From: Cordilura impudica
Taxonomy: Eukaryota > Arthropoda > Insecta > Diptera > Scathophagidae
Direction: 5' to 3'
Length of the DNA stretch: 64,000 nucleotides
Assembly (NCBI GenBank): GCA_963682025.1
Contig: OY821518.1
Span: 305,015,429-305,079,428 of the forward strand
The notes beneath the pieces are model-generated. The model did no database searches and was not told where the DNA came from. It worked only from the letters and a program-made list of their open reading frames with translations. Shown here in pieces: positions 44,690 to 56,265 of the stretch. Each line of letters opens with the position of its first letter. Position 1 is the first letter of the stretch. A program made the translations under genes and the position numbers.

Positions 44690-44905
44690 AAATGAATTGC
44701 CAGATACCACATAATTTGAGAGTTCTATTGTCATTTTTGTCAAAATTTTGATACACCCTTCTATGTGGACTAGGTCCAAATATGGGCCAACTACTCCTAA
44801 TTTCAACAGAATTATTTTTTGGGTCAATAAGAACTCGTGTGCAAAATTTCATCAAAATATATGCATAATAGCCACTTTCACATACAAATAACTTCTCAAA
44901 AAATA
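44690..44905 (+). repeat. Diverged HINE-A fragment inside the Transib element
   Basis: Matches the HINE-A body: GTGGACTAGGTCCAAATATG, TCATCAAAATATATGCATA, TAATTTCAACAGAATTATT versus CAATTTCAATAGCGTTCAT. It lies upstream of the transposase start within the element, so it was either carried by this Transib lineage or inserted long ago. Confidence 0.5.
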
Positions 44906-45472
44906 TGACGTGCATTTGTACCGAATATCTTACCTTGGGTCAGAAAATTTGCTGTAGCTCAAAAAGTTCAGTCCCGATGCATGGACATGTATATATAGGA
45001 ATGTAGGGGAGATTTAGGACTACAAAATAGTAAATTTGTGTTTTGACTCAGCTTGACTCACAGGAGTTGTGCTCTATGAAGTAGGAAATTTCCGAGAAAG
45101 TTGACCTTTTTTAAAAATAAAATTTCAATTGTTCTGAAAACAGTAGAGCTTAAATTTTTTTTACCAGTAATAGGAAATAAGTTAAGTTACAACACAAAAT
45201 TTATTTCGTCCAAAAATCTTATGATCATTTAAACTTTATGATCATTTAAACTTTAAAAATTAACTAAAAATATCATAAATTTACTAAATTCTAAAAAAGC
45301 CCATTTTGGACCACCCTGTTCTCAGTGAAATAGTTGAAATAGAGTTCTAATTTTTTGGCTCCCGAGGTTTTCTACTGTCTACTTTCATATGAGTCTAATA
45401 ACTTTAAAATCGGAGAACAAAAACCAAAAGGAGTTTTGGCCGCTATCTCAAAATATTGACCACAGTGGGGCG

Positions 45473-47104
45473 GATAATATTGGAGATTTGCGCACGGTTT
45501 GTATTGTATACTTCCTTTGTCATTTTTTAGAAGTCTTTTTTAAGTTAAATAGATGGAGCGTTATGTAGAAAATTATAAAATTAAGTGTAAAATTCCGCAA
45601 ATATTTTTAATAAAATTAATTCACTTCCAACACAAATAATAGAATTTTTTTATAAAAATAATACTATCGCCTAACGATGATAAATTTTTATCTAAAAAGG
45701 AACACATGTAACAAAAACTTCTCACGTGTTTTATATTTTTTTTTTTCCTAAAAATAATAATATAATAATATAGTAATGATATATATTTTTTTTTCAATCG
45801 TAAAACTAGCACTTTTTATCCCTTTTTCATTTCATTGTAATTTCACTCATTTTAGCGCTTTTTGGTGTGTTGTTTTGCACTTTCTTGTGTTGTTTGGAAA
45901 GAAATGTCTCTTTACATTTGATTAATCACTTTTAAGGCCAATTACTTAATGTTAGTTTCAATATACATAAATCAATTTTGCACGTATTTTGCATGTATAT
46001 GATTGGGAAACATTTTTACACATGTAAAATTGTCTTAATATATAAAAAAATTTTAAAAACTTTTCGATTTACTATATAAGTTTTTATAACACAACAACTA
46101 ATTCATAAAATTTTTGACAATAGATTTTTATTATTAGAATATCAAGTTTTATCTTAAAGTACGAAAATACAAATACAAACAAATACTACACAGTGTGAAA
46201 TACTTGCACAATTGGCGGAAAGTCTGAATAGTCTGCTGGTAGTAAAACTTTTTATTTAAAGTGTTACAACTCATTACTGATTTTATCACAAAACTTCTCC
46301 ATTTAATCATAAACATGTTCATTAGAGTGGATTGAATTCTTTAAAACTGTACTAAATTCGACGAAGTCGTGAAAAAGAGAAGAAAAGTTCATCTCAAACT
46401 TAATTCAAGGGAATTTTATTCATCGCAATATTTAATAGATCGGCCCACTATTATGAACTTATTAACTCTAGAGTTTATGCATGTGATTACAGATTGCTAA
46501 TGAAAGCAATTAGTGTTCATAGTGAAAGCTACAATAGTCACGTGACACGTATTAAACAAACCTTGCTTTATGTAGCTTATGGAGATGGAGTTGGGAGGGA
46601 TATATAGACTAAATACTTTAAGAAAATATCTTCTATACATCCAATAATAACAACGTTCAATAAAACTTTTTAAGACTTCCAAATTAGTCTAGAATATTTG
46701 ATTTTGCACGAAAAATTGGGAGAAAGAACTTATTATATTTTGGAAAGAAAAATTGAGAATGTTGTAGTGTTGCTTATTATATAACTATAAAAATTGTATT
46801 CAGGACTGAGGAAATTACTGACGGCTTTGTTTATTCAAGGAATAATGTTTAATTTCAAAAAAATTGTTCTATTCAAAATTTTTTAAAGAATTTTATGAAA
46901 ATATGTATTCAATATTTTAAAATTTTTAATATTTTTAATTCTTTTAATTCTTATTAGTAAAAATAATTCCAAATTAATATATTCGCTGTATAAAGTAAAA
47001 ACCTCCAAAATTTCTGTGAAAAATTTAAAACTGAAATATTTCCAATAAGTGTCTTAATACTCTGCCAGATGAGGTATGGAAATACTCTCGCCCTTATATG
47101 AGGT
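45473..47104. other. No gene recognised
   Basis: AT-rich sequence without recognisable repeats or coding segments. ORFs at 45621-45812 and 46497-46682 lack domains. Confidence 0.4.
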
Positions 47105-47830
47105 AAAGAAAGAAAATTATTCTTAATATCAACTAAAGTGGCTTTATTGTATGAAACTATTATGCCTTTTATGTTTATATATGACTTGGGCCATATGGGT
47201 GGTACGGTTGACGTGTGCATGGCGCAATCTGAAACTTCAATTTTCACACACTGTTGGCAGCATTTGCGGCCGTATTTCTTATACATCTCATTGAATATTG
47301 ATTTCCAGGTGTTTAGTTGTCTCTGGTTTATCGACGTAGATGAGTGAGTTTGCATAACATGATATTGGTGTCCAATTAAGAGGACCGTTACGTAAAATTA
47401 TTCGTTCATCAAAAGTTTCTTTGGGTAAATTAAGTGTAGCGTGCGCTGTATGGCATGTTGCTCTGTCCTGTTAGAATCATATGTCAACAAGATTAATGTC
47501 TTAATGTCACTAATTGAGGTATGAAAATCTTGCAAATCTTGCCTTCATAGTTTTTTGAAGACATGTGGACTAATAACTACGCTGATTCATAAAGCGCAAC
47601 TAACAGTAATTATCTGTGGATGTAATGGGTTTGGGCAAAAGCTTGTGGATTATCTTCACTCCAAATACGACAATTTTGCATATTTACGTACCCATTCAAC
47701 TAAAAACGAGCTTCATCGCTGAACAATATCAGTGTGCGGGTCAGCCCATTGGCTGAAGTTCTTCCACAAGTTATATCTTAAAAGCTTCGTCAACCAAGAT
47801 CCTTTCGTAGAATCTTTTATAAAATGGATG
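47105..47830 (-). pseudogene. Tc1/mariner-like transposase relic
   Basis: Minus-strand conceptual reading from about 47830: ILFSDEARF (first catalytic Asp block, xFSDEAxF), NGYVNMQNCRIWSEDNPQAF, then DRATCHTAHATLNLPKETFD and ERIILRNGPLNWTPISCY (second Asp block, normally DGATCHTA), then YVDKPETTKHLEINIQ and, after stops, EIRPQMLPTVCEN, HAHVNRTTHMAQVIYK. This matches the widespread insect transposase-like proteins with NGYVNKQNCRxW and DGATCHTA motifs. Several stops and frameshifts; the N-terminal DNA-binding region is not recognisable. No terminal repeats found. Confidence 0.7.
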
Positions 47831-48094
47831 GACAAATCCTAATTTGCAGAGAATGGCACTGTTTGGCATTATCATTAAGAGCAAACATGTTGAGAAAACG
47901 TTTCATAATTATAAGAATTAACCACTCTGATGGACAAGTTTGACTGCCATACAAGTGCATGATAAGTTTGATAAACACAACCATTATTTTGATAGAAAAT
48001 TTCAACAATTTGCGCTTATTGGGAAAAAGGAAAAAATATTCGCTATACCAAAACCCGAACAAAATATTTCAAGTCCGGAACTCTGTGAGTAAAA

Positions 48095-48545
48095 TTTTCG
48101 AAAGCAATTGTGAATTTTGTTAATGATAATAACATTCCTCCCATTCAACATTTTGGATTTCGATCTGAGCACAAGAAGTATACACCCATTAGACAGAATA
48201 ATAAAATAGTAGAAGAAAATTTTAAAGATGGAAACTTTACTGTCATGGTGTTATTAGATATAAAATGTGCATATGATTCGTTTTGGCATAATGCTTTAGT
48301 CCACAAGTTATTCACAATAGAATTGGATATACCCACAGTAAAGCTTATTAATATTTTATTGTCAAATCGCTCATTTAGAATAAATATTTATGATAAATTT
48401 GCCGAAGAAAAAGGTTATCCTCCTTAATGCTCATGTCTTTCTCCAATTCTCTATAATATTTGTAGCTATAATTTCTCCGCATTGACTGAAGTCAATCTTT
48501 GTAGATGATAGTGCCATTTAAAGTTCAGACTTTCTTTCAAATGAT
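48095..48545 (+). pseudogene. Jockey-type reverse transcriptase fragment
   Basis: The plus-strand frame (48110-48427) reads IQHFGFRSEHKKYTPIRQNN, VMVLLDIKCAYDSFWHNALV (RT motif A, normally LLDIEKAFDSVWHxALV) and VKLINILLSNRSFRINI. After a stop at 48425, short stretches of the next motifs follow in other frames (SPILYNI at about 48445). The catalytic box region at about 48495 reads VDDSAI. Truncated on both sides; the CTAG-1 copy starts 28 bases downstream. The motif wording fits the jockey clade. Confidence 0.7.
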
Positions 48546-48572
48546 GTTTTAAGTAATCTACAAACCTAATTA

Positions 48573-48945
48573 AGGTTACTAGCAGATTCCAGCCCTCGAA
48601 ATTCAAGTGTAAATTCTAGGAAATTTTATTTTTTCATTAAATAACGACCCTAAAGTTATGATAATCAATTATAGCCAATTCACAAATCAGCACAAAAAAC
48701 AAACTCATTTTTATTTCAAACACATTTACAAATTTAATAAACACACACATAGCATTGTATAATTTTATGTATGTGTTAGTAGCAACTTTAAATGCAATTT
48801 AATCAAAATAAAGGAAAAAATTTTAAAATCTATAAATCTACAAATCGGCTTTCGAATAATATACATTTGGTCAAAATCGGGATGAAACGGTAGAACAAAA
48901 CATCGGTCACAAGAAATCGCCTAGCCTATTAATATTACAGACTCT
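48573..48945 (+). repeat. CTAG-1 interspersed repeat, full-length-like
   Basis: ACTAGCAGATTCCAGCCCTC head with CTCGAAATTCAAG hairpin; ATTTTATGTATGTGTTAGTA; AAACATCGGTCACAAGAAAT; CGCCTAGCCTATTAATATTA end. A clean copy useful as a family reference. Confidence 0.85.
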
Positions 48946-48999
48946 CAAGAAAAAGTAAGGACTGCTTCTTACAGGAACATAATATTATAGTTGAAAGGG

Positions 49000-49215
49000 A
49001 GACTGTGCTCCCTACATATGTAGTGCGTTGTGCTGATCGCATGAAAATGGGTTATGGGACGGAGAAAGGAGGGAGCATTGTTTGTGGACATTTGACTTAC
49101 ATTTTATTAGACTGCAACTGCCTGGAAAGACAAGTGTGGGGAGTATATTCCACATATGTGATCTACTAGAAAAGCAGGTAGATCGAACTGAAACTGGGTA
49201 CTTGGAATGAGTTCA
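49000..49215 (-). pseudogene. LINE ORF2 C-terminal scrap, same family as 27382-28180
   Basis: GCTCCCTACATATGTAGTGC, GTGCTGATCGCATGAAAATG and GTTTGTGGACATTTGACTTA parallel 27420-27520 base for base with ~80% identity by eye. Read on the minus strand it gives the typical end of a non-LTR ORF2 (a WNSLPxxVFP-like segment, then a short tail). Only ~70 codons remain, with frameshifts. Confidence 0.6.
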
Positions 49216-49219
49216 GTAA

Positions 49220-50471
49220 TCGCAGAAGAACATTTCCCATGACAGTATCTATAGAACAGTGTTACACATTAATGAGCATCAACTCTCTCTTTGTGCATGG
49301 TTCAGTAACTTCAACGTACATTTTGCAGGTCTTGTCCATATATGGGAGTTGTATTCTATTTTCGGTCGGAAGTGAAGGAGTGAAGCAATTTTTGCACCGT
49401 TTCAGAAAATCAATGGTCATCGCAATGAATTCTCAAGAGTATCTGATAACTCAATACTTAGATGAAATTATTGAATCCAAGGCCCCAAGTAATCGAAAAT
49501 AAAATTGATGATACTAAGAGGATAATGTACCCGTTTATTAGTCTTAAATTTAATTTTGGTATTAGAAAGAAATTACTAGTTTTAGAATTTACATTTCAAC
49601 ATTTTTATTTTATGCTACTCCTGTTTGGCACGATACATCAGATTGTCATTTGAAGCAAGTTTAAAAGTTAGCCAGAATAAGTTCCAAAAAATGATTTGAT
49701 GTATAAGATTTCATCATCATTTTTCAACAGCACGTCTTCCCATAGCTCAAAATATCCTTCTCGTTAAGAAAAACTTAATATCACGACAGAATTTTTTTTG
49801 TAAATTAGCAAATTCTTCAATCAGCACATAAAATATTTCTATTCTTAACTAACTTACTTATTTAATTAATTTACTTAATTAATTTACTAAATTTTTTCTT
49901 CTCATTATAAAGGATTTTTGGAATTTTTTTTCTAAATTGCATATTGAGCAGTATGATTAGTAACTGATCATACTGTTTTTTATAATGACTGAACTATTTA
50001 AAATTGCTACTGAATTGAAAATCTATTAATTTTTTAAAATAAATTTTAAAGATTTTGATTTACAGAATAAACCCATAGTTTATTTATGTATATATATATA
50101 TACATATATATCATATCATACCTAAATGTATATAATTACTTTCCGTTATTAATGATTATATACAAACAACAGTTAGTCTGTTAAAGAAAAACAAACAAAC
50201 TGTCAGTTCATTTTATTTTAGTCAAACTGAAATTTTCCCTCGAGAATGTTTTCTTTTTTTCGTATTCCCTAATGTTTGCAATGCCATTATCTAATTGCAT
50301 AGTTATACACAATATACTTATATTTATGTTCAAAAGAAAGACTCATTCATTTGTATTTTAATATGAAAGTATTTCAAGTTTTTCCTACTCTTATAAGAAT
50401 GAATCGTTGTTCTATTTTCCATTTATACTTATAACATCTGAAAGTATTGTGGTACGCATGAAGTTATTTTT
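49220..50471. other. No gene recognised
   Basis: AT-rich; a (TA)n tract at 50087-50110. ORF 49239-49502 shows no family that I recognise. Confidence 0.4.
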
Positions 50472-50718
50472 ACACCCTATACAACTATGTGGTCAGAATC
50501 ATTTTCTGAGTCGGTCTAGTGATTTCATCCGTCCGTCTCTCCGTCGGCGTGTCCATTGTAAACTTTGTATGAATATATTTAATTAAATTTGGTACATAAG
50601 ATTTTATCGACCTTTTAATTAGTAATCAAAAACAAACCTTGTATATGTTTTTGCAAAAAAAATAGGGACTTTAGCAAATATGGCCAGTATCAGTCCTTTT
50701 TCTGGACCTAGTCCCATG
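50472..50718 (-). repeat. HINE-A, rearranged fragment
   Basis: Tail region reversed (ACACCCTATACAACTATGTG), GTCCGTCTCTCCGTCGGCGT tract and TTGTATGAATATATTTAATT, then a jump to the GGACCTAGTCCC body block. Internally deleted. Confidence 0.7.
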
Positions 50719-50744
50719 TTTACAAATTCACTGAGGTCGTAAGT

Positions 50745-51236
50745 AGACCAGATCCAAGCCCTCAAAATTCGAGTGCAGATTCTGGGAAATTTAATTTTTT
50801 CTTTCAGTTTATTTCTTTCAGTGTTTTTTTAATCTACAAAGGGTTTTCAACAAAGGGCGTGTGATATGCCATTATTAAAATGAAATTCGATTGCGTTATT
50901 GTCATTACTGGCTTATGTCCAAAATTATTCTTCAATTCAACACAGGGCTTTTCATACACAATTTTTGCCAACACAAACACAAACAAATGTAATAAACACA
51001 TACAGAGCATTATACAATTATATGTATGTGTTAGTAGCAACTTTAAATGAGTTTTACTCAAAAAAAAAAAAAAAATAAAAAAATAATAATAAATGTTAAA
51101 GACAGTGCAAATCTCTAAATCTGGTGGACATCTAAAGAGATATACCTTTCGATTGAGGTATGTTTGGTCTAAATCGGTTTAGAAATGACAAAATTACATC
51201 GGTCAGAAGAAATCGCCTTGCTTATTAATATAAAGA
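50745..51236 (+). repeat. CTAG-1 interspersed repeat, diverged
   Basis: CAGATCCAAGCCCTCAAAATTCGAGTGCAG-type head, GTATGTGTTAGTAGCAACTT, an A-rich insertion (A15) at about 51060, then TACCTTTCGATTGAGGTATG and GGTCAGAAGAAATCGCCTTG at the end. Longer than other copies because of the simple-sequence expansion. Confidence 0.75.
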
Positions 51237-51239
51237 TGT

Positions 51240-52009
51240 TTTATAAGGTTGCCGCTTTTCACCATATTAAGTTTTTCAAACTAGGTTCTAGTACGGCCTT
51301 CGTATTTCAAAAGCATCAGCCAACACAATTTCAAAAAAATTTTGGGCCTCAAATGCGTAAAATCGCCATTGATTCCGAAATCAAATTTTTTTGAATAGAA
51401 GGTCGAATTAATATTAATATTATTAATATTCCTTTCTTACCAGAAAAAAAAATTAAACACATCATTTCGGATAATGACCTTGAAGCAACCGACCAATCGA
51501 GAACGAAAAAGATCACGCCAAAGTCGTTAAAAATCAAGATAATATTAGCAGTTTTCTAACAACTGATACGAGCATTGGAAATCATGTTGGTAGAAGGGTA
51601 TTTTATCGGAGGACGATTACTTTAAAGACGATGAAATTTATTTGTAAGAAAAAATAAATATTTTTTATTTTATAAAAAAATTACCGTTTCACAGAAAAAA
51701 AAAACGTAGTTTGGAAAGAAATTTCTTCTTTTCTGGCTTTTCGTAGCGCTTACTAAAATTTCTTGCTTAGGAGAATATATGTATTGCTTCGAAAAACGCA
51801 GATAAAAAAGCAAACATTTTGGAATTGATTTTTCGTATTGGAACATGCGCCTTTTATATAGTTATGATAGCATGATTATTATGTCCATGGTTGCTATGAA
51901 AATCATATATTGCAGCAGTTTAGTAACTGGTAGACAGTTTAACTCTCTTTTACAAACCAGCTTCTAGATAACAGCTTTTTTGCTGGCATTAAAATGCAAT
52001 ACGCCAACC
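51240..52009. other. No gene recognised
   Basis: AT-rich, no recognised features. Confidence 0.4.
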
Positions 52010-52815
52010 TTCCCAATAAATATTTTTGTTTGCTACCAACTTGAGGTGCATTTGAGATCAAATACATTTCTCAAATCTCCAACGTTAATTCTCAAATGTA
52101 CCTCAATAGTCCGATTATAGTCTTCTCAACTTAAAAGGCACATTTTTTATATGGCGATTTTCTTAGTTATCAAATTGAGAAACTTGTGATTCTCAACTTG
52201 ATAGTAAAGAAATTTTTCCAATCGGTATCAAATGGAAGGTACGGAATTGCCATATTAAAAAAATTATACTAATTTTAGAAATGAAAACAATGTACTTTTT
52301 TTAATGTTTCAATTTAATTTCATTACATATTGAACATTATTATGTACATGTTAATTTTTTTTTAAATTTAGAATTAAAAATAAATTAATTCATTATTTGT
52401 ACATTTTATGAATATTAATATTAAATATGTCATAAATAAGAATTTAAATTAAAAATTCGACAAAAAGTAGAAGAATTAAAAATATATCAATTAATTATTT
52501 GTACTTTTTTGGCATTTTATAATTTAATTTATTGTTTATGACGTATTTAAATAATATGTCAAACTTAACACAAATCGTATTCAAGTTGAAAAGATGTTTG
52601 GTCTCAAGTGGAGAAAAGTGTTGGATATCCAATTGAGAATTAAAATATTTCTCAAAGATTGGAAAAAATGTTAAGTCTCAACTTGATGTCAAGTTGAAAG
52701 CAAACATGGAAAAAATTGTTAAACTCAAGATGAGAATTACAGTGGACATCAATTTGAGAACTTAACTTTTCTCCAACATTGGAGAAATAATATTTCAATG
52801 CATACTGGGTTACAA
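52010..52815. repeat. Foldback-like element with clustered TTGAGAA/CTCAACTTGA motifs
   Basis: Both flanks (52040-52215 and 52580-52770) are dense in short palindrome-like motifs such as ATTCTCAA, CTCAACTTGA, TCAAGTTGA, AATTGAGAA, in both orientations. The middle is plain AT-rich DNA. Outer edges are CCCAATAAATATTTTTG and, reversed, CCCAGTATGCATTGAAATAT, a possible short terminal repeat. No ORF. Probably a non-autonomous foldback element; class unknown. Confidence 0.55.
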
Positions 52816-54190
52816 CTAGCAACACAACAACTGCTTTAATTCATTATAGTCTATAACAATAATTTGTCACATGTAAAAAATACGTATTCTAGCTAATTTG
52901 CATATCATATTTCTACAAGCATGCTTTTCTATTCTATTCGCTCCACATTGTATCTGCTTCATTGTATTGTATTTTAAAGGTATTGATTCTAAATACCTTT
53001 TAGTATTCTTTTAGCCAACCCATTGAAAATATGAGCATTGATATGAAATGATGATCAACATAACTGATGTTTTCCTTTTTGTATTTTTTTTTTCGGGACT
53101 TATTGAGAGTAAGTATATGATTAGGTACATTAGCGGTTATTAGGTCGTTCGATCGGCCGTTTTTGAGTTTTATGTTAAGTTGAGGACATATAAATTTTCA
53201 AAAAAAAGGCACATTTTAACAGCTTTTAAGTAGAGTAATACAATAAATATTATCAACTTCATCAGTATTGATAAAAAAAATTTTATCTCAAATTACCAGC
53301 AGGCAGTTAAGTGAAGTCAAATCGTAATGTGTTTAAAACAATAAAATTTAAGCCCTCTTTTCTAAGATATAATAAATACAACTCTGTGTGTATGTGTCTC
53401 ATAATTAAATTGCCGCTGGTGGCGCCCAAAAATATTGATTATAGCTTATAAAAGGGTACCTTTTAAGACATAAATATTTGATAGTAAACATGATATCCGA
53501 ACATGAATGTTCATATTTGTTTAACTATAAAACTCTTAATGCCAAGTAATAGATTTTTTCCGAATATCGTGCATATACATAATTACTTTTGTGCACTCTA
53601 AAACTAATATAATTTTGATGGTTTTAAATTCTCAGACAGAAGAGTTTATAAAGTTCTATTTTATTAACTTATGTTTTGAAGTTTAGTCAAGTTTTTCTTA
53701 AAGAGTATTTATTATTCAAAATATTGATGATGATAAAGAAGCAGCAGAAGGAAAATTTTTTTTACTCCAAAAATTTTTGGAAAATATTTTACTCAGTGAA
53801 ATATTGAATACAAACAAGTAAGAGTGTTAAATTCGACTGTGACGAATGTTTGTTACCCACCCTCCACTGGCGATTTGAACTCAATGTTACAAACAATATT
53901 AGGAACGGCTAAAGCTTTAAAACTACTGCCGATGTTGAAACTTAAAGTTAAATACCAATAAAATTTTAATTTTTTTTATACCATTTTCTATTATAATTTT
54001 TTGTATTCTATAAAAATAATTAATCACAATGTAAAGAGCTGCATTACTTTTCTTTTACTAGAGTAGAAAACCTATAAGTTCCATAATACCCAATGTTTGA
54101 CCCAAATGACAATGGTTTCAGACCTTAGTCATATGATAACTCAAAAAATTGAAATGAATCTTGGCTAAAAATGTATCGACATTAATTAAA
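52816..54190. other. No gene; one short HINE-type fragment
   Basis: AT-rich. Only the HINE-C fragment at 53811-53935 is recognised. Confidence 0.4.
53811..53935 (+). repeat. HINE-C fragment (third head type)
   Basis: AACAAGTAAGAGTGTTAAAT followed by hairpin ATTCGACTGTGACGAAT and GTTACCCACCCTCCAC. The layout (CAAGTAAG, hairpin, ACCC...CC) parallels HINE-A and HINE-B heads, but the rest is different and short. Confidence 0.55.
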
Positions 54191-54975
54191 ACAAGTAGGA
54201 AAATTATAGTCGGTCTAGACCGACTATACGATACCCTATACCATGCGTTTAGAAACCCTATCTCTTAGGCCCAACTAACTGGACATTGAAAATAAGCAAA
54301 AACCAAATTTGAGTGGGATTTTTATTAATTTTTTTGGCTGCAGATGTGAAAAAGTTCATATCGGATGCTATATCTATAAAGGGACTAGGTCCAAAAATGG
54401 ACCGATCCTGATCATGTTTGGTAAAGTCTCTTGTATTTTGCAAAAATATGTACAAACAAAATTTGAGAAGAATCAGTGCAATATTATTGTTTTTTAATTG
54501 ATCTAAGTGAAGATCGGGAAGCATTTCTATATGGGGTCAAAGGGATCATTTTTGGACTACTCATTAGTGGATGTAATGAATGCATACAAACCCAATTTGA
54601 GTAAGATCTATATGACAATTTGCATCTTATGGCAATTTATGTCGATTTCATATGGGTAATTTGTATGGGGGCTAGGTCTGAACATGGACCGATTCTCACC
54701 AATTTCAATAGCGTTCATCCCATGGCCGATAAAAGCTTATATACCAAATTTCATCAAAATATATTCATATTTGCGACCTGCAGTTTGATTACAAGCTTTA
54801 CATGGACACACAGACGGACGGACGGACGGACGGACATTGTTAAATCAACTCAGAAAGTGATTCTGATTCGATCGGTATAATTAAAGATGGGTCTAGGTCA
54901 AATATTTTTGGTTGTTTCAAACAGCAGCACAAAGTCATTATACCCAAACCACATAGTGGTATAGGGTATAAAAAT
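54191..54975 (+). repeat. HINE-A element, full length
   Basis: Second complete copy: AACAAGTAGGAAAATTATAG, perfect GTCGGTCTAGACCGAC palindrome, ATACCCTATACC, body blocks, GACGGACGGACGGACGGACA tract at about 54815-54835, tail CATAGTGGTATAGGGTATAA. Near 40 bases of unrelated DNA separate it from a LINE fragment. Confidence 0.9.
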
Positions 54976-54999
54976 ATTAAAAATATATTTAAGGAGCCA

Positions 55000-56228
55000 A
55001 ATTAGATCAAAACATGGTATGCTTTCTAGTGCTTCTAGATCATAGTAAAGCCTTTGATACTGTTGATCATAAGATACTCACCTCTAAACTAAAAAATCTG
55101 TTTGATTTTTCAGACTCTGCAGGCAAATGAATACTTTCTTATCTCAGTGAGAGATATCAAACTGTGACATTAAATGGTAAAACATCAGATGCCCTGTTAG
55201 TCGATCGTGGAGTGCCACAAGGCTCTATCTTAGGTCCATTACTATTCTGCATATACATAAACGATTTGTCAAATGTTCCAACAACCTGTTCAATCAGTAT
55301 GTATGCAGATGATGTGCAATTGTATGCTACCACTAATGTTAATGAAGTTCTAAACTGCACAAACTACATAAACATGGATCTAGAAAAGATACACAATTGG
55401 GCAAGCATGAATGGCTTATGCCTCAATACTTCAAAAACCAAATGTATTTTCATATCAAGAAACAATCTTAATATTAATGCCAACCTAATGATCAATAGTA
55501 CACCTATTGAGTTTGTTAAGTATGCCAAACTCCTTGGAATTATGGCAAAAACATATTTAATTCCTGTTCTACTATATGGCTGTAAAATATTCGCTAACTG
55601 TGATAACGATGATTTTTATAAACTTAAAGTTGCATACAATAATATTGCTCGTTACATATTTATCAAAAAACGTCGTGACCACATTTCTGATTAGACGTAT
55701 CGTATAAACAATATGTTTTTTAAAGATTTGCTCAATTATAGATGCCTTTTAATGATGCACAAGATTATATTCACTAAAGAGCCAGATTATCTATACCGTA
55801 ATTTAACTTTTGCAAGATCTAATCGAGGAAAAAAACTTATCCAAAAAAGATTTCAACATTTAATGTCAGATAGACAATTCTTTGTTCACACAACTCGTCT
55901 TTGGAACAATCTACCCTTTAATATTCAAATAATATGCAACACACATTGCTTCAAAAATCAAATAAAAAGATATATTAATTATAATTAAAATTTTAATTTC
56001 TGTCCTAAAAATATATTTTTCTTTTCTTTGTTTATGTTATATTATTATAATGATTGTTATTTCTTTTTAATGTTTTTTATATTTAATGTACTCAACATAG
56101 TTATACATAATATTAATATTTGTATTTGTTGATCTTCAGTACTATTGTCAACTGTCCTCTAGCACTATAATATATAAGACTTATGTCTTGTTGTGCTAGA
56201 ATTACAATAATAAATAATAAATAAATAA
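55000..56228 (+). pseudogene. LINE (CR1/L2-like) fragment: RT palm to 3' end
   Basis: Plus strand. CFLVLLDHSKAFDTVDHKIL (motif A, about 55020-55075), a stop near 55128, then frame 55164-55694: DRGVPQGSILGPLLFCIYIN, SISMYADDVQLYATTN (intact YADD), IHNWASMNGLCLNTSKTKCI. An in-frame deletion then joins KYAKLLGI directly to MAKTYLIPVLLYGC, skipping the usual thumb segment. After a stop at 55692 the C-terminal part (55713-55988) reads LNYRCLLMMHKIIFTKEPDY and TTRLWNNLPFNIQ. The 3' end has a (AATA)n-type tail at 56204-56228. 5' truncated, internally deleted, two stops. It is related in type to the element at 32560-34935 but not the same family. Confidence 0.85.
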
Positions 56229-56265
56229 GGATACATTTAATGCAAAAAAACAAAATCAATAAGAA

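Larger units (their letters stand above)
41862..45472 (-). mobile_element. Transib (RAG1-related) DNA transposon with target duplication
   Basis: Element 41867-45467 (3601 bp). The 5-bp GC-rich target duplication GGGCG is exact on both sides (41862-41866 and 45468-45472). Termini are CGCAGTGGTCAATTTCGCGA on the left and, reversed, CACTGTGGTCAATATTTTGA on the right, both followed by GATAGCGG(T/C)CAAAACTC, giving ~38 bp of inverted repeat. The right heptamer CACTGTG fits the Transib/RSS consensus CACWRTG and the left is one base off. It encodes a RAG1-core-like transposase on the minus strand. Termini, duplication length and composition, and protein all agree. Confidence 0.93.

Noticed and set aside
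46954..47355. 134-codon ORF on the minus strand as a gene
   Set aside because: It is a shifted frame of the mariner-like relic; the true frame reads the transposase C-terminus with stops.
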